From positions 682,001 through 746,000 of the forward strand of contig JAGFBZ010000738.1 in assembly GCA_018398805.1 (NCBI GenBank): DNA of 64,000 bases, read 5' to 3'. Under the pieces are notes generated by a model that was given only the letters and a program-made list of their open reading frames with translations, ran no database searches and had not been told where the DNA came from. Shown here piece by piece: positions 52,501 through 61,600 of this stretch. Numbering within the stretch: the stretch's first letter is position 1; every line of letters begins with the position of its first letter. Both the position numbers and the translations under genes were made by a program. Origin of the DNA: Hirundichthys speculiger. Taxonomy: Eukaryota > Chordata > Actinopteri > Beloniformes > Exocoetidae.

Positions 52501-54612
52501 GGGGTAAGGGGTTAAGGTTGGGGTTAGGTTTAGGGTTAGGGTTCGGGTAATGACTAATGTAAACGGTCAGTGAACCAGATCAGGTTCAGGCCGGTATTGT
52601 GGCTGCAGTCAGAACTCAGCATGAACATGGGTCACAACAGTCTGATGGGTGTAATACCATCAAAGACCAGTGGGTGGAGCTCACTTCAACAGTCTGATGA
52701 TGTCAGTGATGATGTCACTGTACCTGTGCTGTCAGGTGGGCGTCAGTGATGAAACAGCTGCTGACCTCAGAGTCAAAGGTCCTAAAAGACTTCTGAAGGA
52801 CAGATGGACATTAGAAGACAGGTGACACAGTTCCTCTCATTCCACAGCCTCTGGATCTCTATACCTTCCTGAATGTCTGGCCCAGGTCCTGGTCTGTATC
52901 CTGGTCCTGGTCTGGATCCTGGTCCTGGTCCTGGTCCTGGTCTGGATCCTGGTTCTTCCAGCGCAAAAACTCTTTGAAGGAGAATGGGTTCAGCTCCTCC
53001 CCTGGCACCGCCTCCTCCTCATCTGGACAAAGACAAAGAAGCTGCATCAGAGTCAGAGCTCCTCACCTGAGACAATTCTGAGGACCATGAGATCCTGGAC
53101 ACACCACTGAGGACCATGAGGACCTGGACACACCACTGAGGACCACGAGGACCTGGACACACCACTGAGGACCACGAGGACCTGGACACACCACTGAGGA
53201 CCACAAAGATCTGGACACACCACTGAGGACCACAAAGATCTGGACACACCACTGAGGATCACGAGGACCCGGAGACACCACTGAGGATCACGAGGACCCG
53301 GAGACACCACTGAGGACCACTAAGACCTGGACAGACCCAGAACACTGATGACCACGAAGATCTGGACACACCTGGAACACTGACGACTATGAGGACCAGG
53401 ACACACCCGGGACACTGATGACCACTATGAGGACCTAGACCAGGATCAGGAAACACCTGGAACTCTGATGACCACTATGAGGACCAGGACACACCTGGAA
53501 CTCTGATGACCACTATTAGGGCCCAGACCAGGACCAGGACAAACCTGGAACTCTGATGACCACTATGAGAACCCGGACCAGGACCAGGACACACCTGGAA
53601 CTCTGATGACCACTATGAAGATCAGGACACACCTGGAACTCTGATGACCACTATGAGGACCTGGACCAGGACCAGGACACACCTGGAACTCTGATGACCA
53701 CTATGAAGATCAGGACACACCTGGAACTCTGATGACCACTATGAGGACCTGGACCAGGACCAGGACACACCTGGAACTCTGATGACCACTATGACGACCT
53801 GCACCAGGACCAGGACACACCTGGAACTCTGATGACCACTATGAGGACCAGGACACACCTGGAACTCTGATGACCACTATGAGGACCTGGACCAGGACCA
53901 GGACACACCTAGAACTTTGATGACCACTATGAGGACCTGGACCAGGACCAGGACACACCTGGAACTCTGATGACCGCAATGAGGATCAGGACACACCTGG
54001 AACTCTGATGACCACTATGAGGACCAGGACACACCTGGAACTCTGATGACCGCAATGAGGATCAGGACACACCTGGAACTCTGATGACCACTATGAGGAC
54101 CAGGACACACCTGGAACTCTGATGACCGCAATGAGGATCAGGACACACCTGGAACTCTGATGACCACTATGAGGACCCGGACCAGGACCAGGACACACCT
54201 GGAACTCTGATGACCTCTATGAGACCTGCACCAGGACCATGACACACCTGGAACTCTGATGACTACTATGAGGATCAGGACCAGGACCAGGACACACCTG
54301 GAACTCTGATGACCGCTATGAGGACCCGGACCAGGACACACCCGGAACTCTGATGACCACTATGAGGATCAGGACCAGGATACACCTGAACAACCTGGAA
54401 CCAGGTTGGTCAGTCTGAGGGAGGAGACAGGGAGGAGTGTTGTGCTCGTGCATGTCCGCTCAGTTTCAGTTCCCACCCAGGTCGCGGATTATACCAGGAC
54501 CAGCCGAACCCGTAACCACGCCGATCCGGTTCTAACCCGGTCCAGAGACTAGAAACAGCCGGGACTCACCATCAGTGATGATCAGGGTCTTAGAGCGCCT
54601 CTGTCCGGACAT
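37398..54612 (-). CDS. entr1: entr1 (sdccag3), endosome-associated trafficking regulator 1, ten coding exons
   Basis: ENTR1 is a coiled-coil adaptor that works with retromer and sorting factors in endosome-to-surface recycling, and acts in cytokinesis and ciliogenesis. Ten exons total 996 bp, giving 331 residues plus stop (human about 435), with every phase consistent. Family blocks in order: MSGQRRSK start; EELNPFSFKEFLRWKN (human EEANPFSFREFLKTKN); an acidic stretch; LKEENVSLRRTIREL; DLESMVHSVEQNLHLMT (human DLESVVQQVEQNLELMT); RRAVKAESGVSRLK; RQNAQVASEYL; and a C-terminal AQTLHLVSQLLQSIDKISSV (human AETLNLVAEILKSIDRISEV). It lies tail-to-tail with snapc4, its neighbour in mammals too. The central part is shorter than in human. 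Identification is firm. Confidence 0.96.
37543..38400 (-). repeat. 39-bp minisatellite filling entr1 intron 9
   Basis: About 22 copies of a 39-bp unit containing CTGGATCTGGTCC, CAGGTCTACGGTCTAGAAC and CTGATCAT. Intron 9 is 918 bp, and all but about 60 bp is array. The 181-codon plus-strand frame (LVQVYGLEPDHLD) results from the 13-codon period. Confidence 0.96.
38440..38579 (-). CDS. entr1: entr1 exon 9
   Basis: Encodes VEVETLRSENNSLKAAESLV and onward to SSI; the TTMRQNAQVASEYL block matches LTVVKQNADVALQNL. Flanked by TTCCAG and CG|GTCAGT. Confidence 0.95.
38580..39197. other. entr1 intron 8, part 3' of the L1 insertion
   Basis: Contains a CCCCAACCCCAACCC stretch at 38743-38760 and T-rich and A-rich tracts at 38945-38975 and 39040-39105. 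No gene is seen. Confidence 0.5.
39360..40529 (+). CDS. L1 ORF1 protein (389 residues)
   Basis: Uninterrupted frame. About residues 30-140 form a heptad-rich coiled coil (LRQMQQKQEIMQVKVTDLEA), followed by the RRM-like block RRNNIRVYGIPEGEE at about 140. A basic C-terminal domain includes FYKDTRVYFDHDYP and KLKVF. This is the usual L1 ORF1 layout: a trimerising, RNA-binding chaperone of the retroelement particle. The last 30 or so residues are hydrophobic and may be readthrough into noncoding sequence. It is a retroelement, not a host gene. Confidence 0.92.
   Translation: MNTRSGKFDKMSTESDADANASSPSPAAPDPAEASLLASIHTEIKAMRSDVRNELHSFRSTLREDVKKELTELREEINQALGDIRGDLKSTTTRVEEAEQRIADLEERSLDLEDSLRQMQQKQEIMQVKVTDLEARSRRNNIRVYGIPEGEEENNVTDFMDKLLKSELATPGELDLKIQRCHRALGPRPPREAPPRSIVINFQEYKTKDLILSLAWKKKEVFYKDTRVYFDHDYPAEIVKKRREYAAIRRVLKEKGVRFQTPPPAKLKVFLDGGPRIYNDAREAADDLRKRGFPINHNEPGPAPALRTTEWERAGDKRRQRASHPEQIRERTGDLTPAPGFERVLIPSTPSGELTIRLITTVILSPLFYLFIFSLYFLSLTYILTFSFT
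40821..44609 (+). pseudogene. L1 ORF2 (endonuclease-reverse transcriptase) with two one-base breaks
   Basis: The frame begins at an ATG near 40821 (MDYQEYKIITLNVNGLHNP), where TLNVNGL is the endonuclease start. It shifts at about 40930 (a T run one base short), then is open for 903 codons (40982-43693), shifts again at about 43668 (an A run one base long) and continues to 44609. Domains seen: APE-type endonuclease (ICGGDFN at about 41245, SDHSGVYLS at about 41505), reverse transcriptase (TPGSDGYHSEWYK, LISLDAEKAFDSV, GCPLSPALFALF, FADD at 42917-42928), and a C-terminal CWRQCGQTLADHFHIFWACP zinc-knuckle-like region. The catalytic residues look intact. The only defects seen are the two homopolymer-length changes. 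Confidence 0.9.
44930..45945 (+). repeat. 21-bp minisatellite (CTCTGTGGTGGTTTGGAGGTC)
   Basis: About 48 copies in entr1 intron 8. Purine-rich variants create overlapping VVVWRSSVVVWGS and TTTENLKPPQR frames on the two strands that are not coding. Confidence 0.96.
46020..46082 (-). CDS. entr1: entr1 exon 8
   Basis: Encodes RRAVKAESGVSRLKVELQQL and Q, matching KRAVKAENHVVKLKQEISLLQ. Phase 0 both ends, flanked by GTGTCAG and CAG|GTGAGA. Confidence 0.96.
46180..46291 (-). CDS. entr1: entr1 exon 7
   Basis: Encodes VAELSEELLQKKHQEEKEAQ followed by DLESMVHSVEQNLHLMT, a long coiled-coil stretch that is nearly identical to the mammalian block in its second half. Confidence 0.97.
46375..46448 (-). 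CDS. entr1: entr1 exon 6
   Basis: Encodes LKEENVSLRRTIRELQRSAE and onward to AAQH, matching LKDENSKLRRKLNEVQ. Flanked by TCTCAG and AG|GTCAGT. Confidence 0.95.
46559..46745 (+). repeat. 28-bp minisatellite, second array of the 22.4-kb family
   Basis: Six to seven copies of CTGCAGTTCCTCTACCGACC followed by ACTAGAGG in entr1 intron 5. Same unit as the array at 22390-22930. Confidence 0.93.
46746..47890 (+). mobile_element. L2 LINE 3' part
   Basis: Encodes the end of L2 ORF2 ([53 protein letters not shown]), then a TGA in place of a Trp codon at about 47059. The long L2 3' UTR and an ATAAAACTGAATTAAAG tail follow. A short foreign-looking stretch interrupts it at about 47690-47790. It lies antisense in entr1 intron 5. 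Confidence 0.87.
48018..48141 (-). CDS. entr1: entr1 exon 5
   Basis: Acceptor GTTCCGCCAG; encodes FSTAEGAAAGGAENYEGDDE and onward to SSQMQQ, then |GTAGCC. Poorly conserved middle region, chosen because it is the only splice combination keeping phase (2 in, 0 out). Confidence 0.75.
48600..49620 (+). repeat. 10-bp minisatellite (CTGGACCCAA / CTAGACCCAA)
   Basis: About 100 units in entr1 intron 4. Larger blocks recur: the segment at about 48935-49045 is repeated at about 49080-49190, showing block duplication within the array. Confidence 0.96.
49889..49977 (-). CDS. entr1: entr1 exon 4
   Basis: Encodes EEDWGRSFQSEVDNTSSLCS followed by a Glu run; compares with the EEEDEDTGWSGAYL region of mammals. 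Flanked by AACCAG and AG|GTGAGT. Confidence 0.85.
50541..52190. mobile_element. hAT-like DNA transposon, about 1.65 kb, nonautonomous
   Basis: Begins CAGGGCATAAAAT at 50541 and ends with the matching inverted ATTTTATGCCCTG at 52190, although internal agreement drops after about 13 bp (left continues TAGAATTTTT, right complement CGCGACTAACT). ATTTG borders both ends (50536-50540, 52191-52195). No long transposase frame is present. An AATAAAGTGCCG-containing segment at about 51750 suggests an LTR or host fragment captured inside. Confidence 0.7.
52296..52556 (+). repeat. degenerate interstitial telomere-like repeat
   Basis: TTAGGG-type units with many TTAGGGGG and TTAGGTTTAGGG variants, about 260 bp, in entr1 intron 3. 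The unit is the vertebrate telomere motif or a close relative. Confidence 0.88.
52724..52792 (-). CDS. entr1: entr1 exon 3
   Basis: Encodes KSFRTFDSEVSSCFITDAHL and TAQ, phase 0 both ends, flanked by CCTTCAG and CAG|GTACAG. Separated from exon 2 by a 72-bp intron. Confidence 0.85.
52865..53022 (-). CDS. entr1: entr1 exon 2
   Basis: Encodes EEEAVPGEELNPFSFKEFLR and WKNQ, then a DPDQDQDQ repeat, then LGQTFRK. NPFSFKEFL is diagnostic for ENTR1. The Asp-Gln repeat is an in-gene microsatellite (CTGGTC units). Confidence 0.96.
53080..54400 (-). repeat. 29-bp and about 38-50-bp minisatellites in entr1 intron 1
   Basis: Two linked arrays. 53080-53330 has about nine units of CACCACTGAGGACCACGAGG plus ACCTGGACA. 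53330-54400 has about 25 longer units built from CACCTGGAACTCTGATGACC, ACTATGAGGACC and a variable number of AGGACC pieces. Confidence 0.95.
54570..54612 (-). CDS. entr1: entr1 exon 1 (start codon)
   Basis: ATG at 54612; encodes MSGQRRSKTLIITD and donor G|GTGAGT. The human protein starts MSGYQRRP. An in-frame upstream ATG exists at 54750 but lies in promoter-like sequence. Confidence 0.88.
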
Positions 54613-54800
54613 GGTGGACCTGACACCAGCGGTTCGGTCCGGATCACTCCCTGGGCATCTTATCCGGACCACCAGGACTCCTGTGCAGAACCGAAACAGA
54701 CCAGGAAATGAACCTGCCAGACTCAACTTGTGATTGGCTGGGACTGTCACGTGACGGCAGAGAAACGAGCGGTACTGAGCCGCAGTTCATTTACCGTGAA
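54613..54800. promoter_or_regulatory. shared divergent promoter of entr1 and chek2
   Basis: The entr1 start codon (54612) and the chek2 first-exon donor (54934) are only about 320 bp apart and face opposite ways. Between them lie an inverted CCAAT box (ATTGG at 54733-54737) and a 10-bp perfect palindrome, GTCACGTGAC, at 54746-54755 that contains an E-box of the USF/MITF-TFEB type. No TATA box is evident, and CpGs are frequent. Confidence 0.7.
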
Positions 54801-54934
54801 AACAGTCGTGCACGTGTTCGGAAGAGTCCGTGGGGTTCGGAAAAGAGCCGTAGAGACCCGGAGAAGAACCGGAGAAGAACCAGAGAGGAACCGGAGAGGA
54901 ACCGGACGCCGTCCTGCAGCGGCCAGTCGGACCG
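54780..54934 (+). other. chek2: chek2 noncoding first exon (5' UTR)
   Basis: Purine-rich sequence with repeated GAACCGGAGA units ends at a consensus donor ACCG|GTAAGT. The coding start is in the next exon at 55430. The upstream limit is approximate. Confidence 0.6.
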
Positions 54935-55420
54935 GTAAGTGTAGCCTGGTCAGTTCCGGCGGGACCGGATGTTCACATGGTTCGTAAACCGCGTCCACTG
55001 GGTCAGGCTCATGCTCGTTCTGGGGTTGTTGTCGGTTCCGGTTCTGGTTGGTATGAACCATTAAGAAATAAAAATCAGCGGACTTTAGACTGCCGCTTGA
55101 CGAGACTAAACACTGTTTCTCATTCGTGGAGTTTTCGTGAAAACATTGATTTAGTTTTCTTTTTCTAATGTTTACTTTAAGCCGAATGGAACAGTGAGAC
55201 ATGAGACATCTGAAAAACCTGTAAAACTATACTTTTGCACGTTAGTTATTCACATTAAGGCCAAATGTTGTTAAGTTGGACATTTTTTAAACGAGGTTTG
55301 GCGGAGAACTGTTTAGAAATGGGTAACGTGATCTCAAGTTGTGGTGGGCGGGGCCTGTTTGTGGTTCTGTACCAGGCCCAGAGGATCAGAGTTCGAGCTT
55401 GTCCTTGTGTCTTTCTGCAG

Positions 55421-55697
55421 AGCCCCAGAATGTCGGCAGGAGTTCCACCTGAGGGGGAGCAGTCCCAGTCCCAGTCCCAAACCCAGTCCACTCTCTCTCC
55501 ATCCCAGTCCAGGTCTCAGTCTCAACCTGGTTCCAGCTCATCCAGCGGACCAACTTCAGGCAGTCAGTCATCCAGTGGCTCGGGGACTCTGAGTAGCGTG
55601 GACACCATCCCCGTCACCCTACCATCCGTCCCGGAGGAGCCGGAACCACAACCCTGGGGACGCTTACTGCCCATGGCACAAGGCTTCAAGAGCCATG
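55421..55697 (+). CDS. chek2: chek2 exon 2 (start codon, SQ/TQ region)
   Basis: Acceptor TTCTGCAG; ATG at 55430 is the first in the exon. Encodes [20 protein letters not shown] and onward to [18 protein letters not shown]. Donor G|GTGAGT. WGRL matches APWARL just before the FHA domain. Confidence 0.95.
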
Positions 55698-58600
55698 GTG
55701 AGTACGTTGACACCACACTGGAAACACTGGAAACACTGGTAACACGCAACGCGCTGACGAGATGATGACACCACACTGGAAACACGCTGATGACATGATG
55801 ATATCACACTGACAACACGGTGACATCTCGATGACAACAGAGTGACATCACAGTAACGCGCAACACGCTGATGACTTGCTGACATCACGCTGACAACATG
55901 GTGACATCACGATGACAACAGATTGACATCACAGTAACGCGCAACGCGCTGATGACTTGCTGACATCACGCTGACAACATGGTGACATCACGATGACAAC
56001 AGAGTGACATCACAGTAACGCGCAACGCGCTGATGACAAGTTGACGACATGACATCACACTGACAACACAGTGACATCACAGTGAGATTAGCGTGACATC
56101 ACAGTAACACGCATCACGCTGACGACATGATGACATCACGATGACAACAGAGTGACATCACAGTGAGATCAGCGTGACATCACAGTAACGCACATCACGC
56201 TGACGACATGATGACATCACACTGGAAACACGCTGACAACATGATGACATCACAGTGACAACACAGTGACATCACAGTAACGCACATCACGCTGACGACA
56301 TGATGACATCACACTGACAACACAGTGACATTACGATGACAACAGAGTGACATCACAGTGAGATCAGCGTGACATCACAGTAACGCGCATCACACTGATA
56401 CATGCTGACATCACGCTGACAACGCAGTGACATCACGCTGACAACATGGTGACATCACGATGACAACAGAGTGACATCACAGTAACGCGCAACGCGCTGA
56501 TGACAAGTTGACGACATGACATCACACTGACAACACAGTGACATCACAGTGAGATTAGAGTGACATCACAGTAACACGCATCACGCTGATGACATGATGA
56601 CATCACACTGACAACACGGTGACATCACGATGACAACAGAGTGACATCACAGTGAGATCAGCGTGACATCACAGTAACGCACATCACGCTGAGGACATGA
56701 TGACATCACACTGGAAACACGCTGTCAACATGATGACATCACACTGACAACACAGTGACATCACGATGACAACAGAGTGACATCACAGTAACGCACATCA
56801 CGCTGACGACATGATGACATCACACTGACAACACAGTGACATTACGATGACAACAGAGTGACATCACAGTGAGATCAGCGTGACATCACAGTAACGCGCA
56901 TCACACTGATACATGCTGACATCACGCTGACAACGCAGTGACATCACGCTGACAACACGATAACATCATGTTGACAACACGATCACATCACACTGACAAC
57001 AGAGTGACATTTTATGGTACAACAGGATAGTTACAACAGGAAACTATCCGAGGAACTGCGGTCCAAAAACGACTTGTTGAGTTCTCTGATGGATACAGCC
57101 CACCAGCAATCGATGTACATAGCATCACTAAAAGCGGCTCTCCAGGACACCGTGGCTTGGGATCCTGCTACTTCACCCTGGCCTTCATCCAGCTCCACGC
57201 CGAAACGTCCTCCACTCTGGTCCGAGGTGATCTGCTGCACCAAGAAGACCTCTGACCTGGTTTTGTCCAACCGTTTCGAGGTGTTGTCTGCACCTCTGTC
57301 TGATGAGGGGATAATAATAATAATAATAGATTCAATTTATATAGCGCCTTTCAGAACACCCAAGGACGCTTTACAGAGTAGTAACACACAGAACAGAGGA
57401 CAAAGACAACGGACAACAACACATGCTACGGGAAAACTCAGCCTAGCTAATCGAGACCAAATGCCAGAGTGAACAGATGGCTGCTCCACCACCCAGCTGC
57501 GACTCTGAGGCTGCCTTGACTATCGGGCTCGGCGCCAACCACCACTGCACAAACCGGGTGGCCTGCTCTGACCAAAGCCGCCGGGTCTCGACGGTCATCA
57601 CAGGGCTCATCCTCGGCGAAGCGTCGAAAGCTCCTGAGGGCTGCGGTGAGGGAACACTCCGACACCTGCCGTGGACCTGGCCGGGACCGCGTTCTGGCTC
57701 CGGCCGGGGCCTTCACCTGTCCCGCTCCATCTGCTGCCGCGGAGACCGCTGTGGATGGTTCCCCTCCACCCTCTCGTACTGCGGGCTGGGAGGCACGGAG
57801 GCACGGAGGCGTTCGGCGGCTGGTGCAGGATCCTCGCGACCTTCTGGTAAACTCTCCGCTACGAATCAAGTCTCCTCCAACCACGCTACTGATCGGAGAC
57901 TCAATTGTGAGAAACGTGAGATTGAGGAGCGGTGTCACTACTTCCGACGCTACTGTTTTGGACATCTTGGACAAACTCCCAGACATTGTACAAGCTCACC
58001 CTGGAGCTACAAAGATAATTTTACACGTTGGAACGAATGACATCCCCAAACAACAGTCTGAACTACTGAAATGGGATTTTCGTCTTCTCTTCAACTCCTT
58101 AAAACAGCTCTTCATCTCTGGTCCCACCCCCACCTGTGCCTGGGGAATAGGTAGATTCAGCAGGCTGCTGAGCCTTAACATCTGGCTGGCTTCGGCCTGT
58201 GGCGCTCACGGAGTTGCTTTCATTGACAATTTTAACACTTTCTGGAACCGGGTGCATCTTTACAAGGCAGATGGACTCCACCTCAACAGACCTGGTAGCC
58301 TGCAACTCTCCGCCAACATCTCCTACGGACTGTTCCACACTCATCCACAACCAACTCTACCACGTGACTCACCTGCTCTGTCCGTAAGTGGTTGGTGCCC
58401 CCCTGGTCCTAGTCACTATCATCTCACTTCCACCTCCATTAACAACACCGTCCATTAACAACACCGTCAATACCGGACTTGGACCAGCTGTTTCCAAAAA
58501 TAACAAATCTTCAATAGTTTGCAATACGATCCCCGTAATCATTTCCTCTCGTTTTAACCATTCACGTAGGCCTGCGTCTGCGGGTCCGCGGCCCGGCGTG

Positions 58601-61600
58601 ACCTTGCGGGGTTGCTCGGGGCCGCTTTCATCGTAAACGACCTGATTTTAGACAGTAAGCTTGACATTTTATTATTAACGGAGACATGGCACTGACGCAC
58701 CAGTTGTTCTCACGTGTCAAACCGCTGCTGAACAAGTCCTTGATCAGACTAGTATTTGATTCCAGCGCTGCCACGCTAGCAGAACTACAGCACAAAGCCA
58801 CTTCCGGGTCACGTAAACCGGACCAATTAAATATTAAAATTAAATTCAGTCCTGTGGCCTGTTTTTTCATTTCTTATTCTTGAGCCAAGTTTAAAATTGA
58901 AATATGAAAAAAACCAGGCATTTTTTTTGTTTTGATATAAAACGTCACTTTTTCCTTTTTTTAATTTTTGATTGACAGTTGAAAATGGAAAGAATGAATG
59001 ATGCACGGATTGCAGTAAATGGCAGTAAAACATGGTAAAACTGATCTGGAAGGGGTTAAATGTTATTTTTTTTATTTGAAGACCAGACAGCGGATGAAAA
59101 AGTAAAATCAAATCTACAGTAATGTCTCTGGTGAATGAAGGTGGTACTTGATTTCAGGTCAGACTGGTCAGCCCTTAGAGCAGAGTCCATGATGAAAACA
59201 TGTCTCCGTCCAGATGTGCAACCTGCTGCTGACTCAGCTACCTGCTGACCTGCAGTGCACCTGCTCCTGTCTGCTTATGTTTTTCCTGTATGTTTCCAGA
59301 CTGCCTAGAGGACCAGTACCTGTTTGGACGGGACTCCAAGAGTGACTACATCCTGGGTGATCCTGATGAAAAACAATCCAAAAAGTTCAGAATCTACAGC
59401 AAGAAACACTTCAGGATCTACAGAGTGAGAGCAGATTCTAGTAGTGGTTCTGTTACTGCTGTAGCGTGTTCTGGATCATGTGTTCTGGATCTGACCTCCA
59501 CCTGTGCGTCTGACAGGAGGACTCTCAGGTGTTTGTGCAGGACTACAGCAACAATGGGACCTTTGTAGACGGGGACCTGGTCGGTAAAGAGAAGAAGCTT
59601 CCTCTGGTCAACAACGCCGTCCTCTCCCTGGCAGAACCACGAAACCGAGGTGAATCATGGGATGCACCTGACACACCTGGTCTAATCTGTCTCACTTGGA
59701 CTGGTCAGATCTGTTTTCACCTTTGTCTTTTTTTACCTATGTCTCGTTCTCACCTTCTGACCCATGTCACCTGTGTCTCCTTCTCACCTGTGTCTCCTCA
59801 CCAGTATCTCCTTCTCACCTATATCTCATTCTCACCTGTATCACCTGTCTCCTTCTCACCTGTCTCTCCTTCTCACCTATGTCTCATTCTCACCTGTATC
59901 ACCTGTCTCCTTCTCACCTGTGTCTCCTTCTCACCTATATCTCATTCTCACCTGTATCTCCTTCTCACCTATATCTCATTCTCACCTGTATCACCTGTCT
60001 CCTTCTCACCTATATCTCATTCTCACCTGTATCACCTGTCTCCTTCTCACCTGTATCTCCTTCTCACCTATGTCTCATTCTCACCTGTATCACCTGTCTC
60101 CTTCTCACCTGTGTCTCATTCTCACCTGTATCTCCTTCTCACCTATATCTCATTCTCACCTGTATCACCTGTCTCCTTCTCACCTGTATCTCTTTATCAC
60201 CTATCTCATTCTCACCTTTATGACCTGTCTCCTTCAGCTTTATCCGTAGCGGAGATATGCCGTAAACAAGCTCAGATCAAAAGCTTCGCTCTTCGTGTAC
60301 GGCTGGATTCTGGTGATCATTTATTGAGATTTTGTGTCAATAAATGTTATTAGTTATAACTAAAGCACCCTTTTGCAATCCGGTATCATATTAGAAGCGT
60401 AAATAAGTACTGTTTGCTCTCTGGTCTCCGTTTTTGAAGCGGAGTGGCCCCTCTTAGAATAAACACAGATAGCCGCCTGAGAATTTCCGGGTGCGTCTTT
60501 TGTTTACATTCTGGGAGGGAGGGAGAGTCTGACACCTGTTTCTGGGGGCAATTCGTCCAGATACTGGCTCAAAACGATATGGCCGAGTTCCTCTGACACA
60601 CCTTGCATGCTGTCTATTTCAAAAAGAGCCTCAGTGGTCGGAATGGTCGGAAAAATCTAAAAAATCGCTCGATCTCATCATTCTGGTTGACTCACCATAA
60701 TGTTCTTGCCTGATGAGGATGTTCTGCATGTGACGTCATAGCCAATATGGCGGCCGCCGAGAGCGGGTTGGGTACAAGCCCAGATTGACGTAACATCGCA
60801 CTGGGATAACCCACGAATAGTTTAGCGTTGACGATCATTCATATCATCAAAGCTGTCAGGAATACTTATAGTTATACAATCAAAGCTTATTTTAGGGTTA
60901 ATTTTTGGTGTAAGGAGCCCTTTAAACCATTACGTCTCAGTGTATTACCAATAGTTTTCTTGGTGACTGTGGTCCCAGCTGCCTTGAGATCATTAACCAG
61001 CTCCTCCAGTGTAGTTCTCGGCTGATCTCTAACCTTTCTCATGATCATTGAGACCCCACCAGGTGATATCTTCCATGGAGCCCCCAGCCTAGGTTGATTA
61101 ACAGTCATGTTGTACTTCTTCCACTTCTGAATAATTGCACAATCAGTTGTCACCTTCTTATTCAGCTTCTTACTTATGGTTTTGTAGCCCATTCCAGCCT
61201 TGTGGAGTTCAACAACTTTGTCCCTGACATCTTTTGACAGCTCTTTAGTCTTGCCCATGGTGGAGATGGTGGAGTATTACTGAGTCTGTGGGCAGATGGC
61301 TTTTTATACAGGTGACTATTTGGAACAGGTGTCTCTCATGCAGGTAATTACTTCAGTGAGATTAGGAGTATGCCAGTGGTCTGTGGGAGCCAACACTGGT
61401 CAAGGTTTGTCCGGGATCAAATACTTATTTCCCTCAATGACTTACATATTAATTTTTATTTTTCATTTCATGTATTCTTCTCAATCTTTTTTCAATATTC
61501 TTTCTATAACTGTTAAAATAAATCTGCCATAAAAATCTGAGACTGTTCATTTATTTCTTAGTATGACAACTGGCAAAATCAGCGGGGATCAAATACTTAT

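Noticed and set aside
52296..52556. A true chromosome end
   Set aside because: Units are degenerate and genes continue on both sides, so it can only be interstitial.
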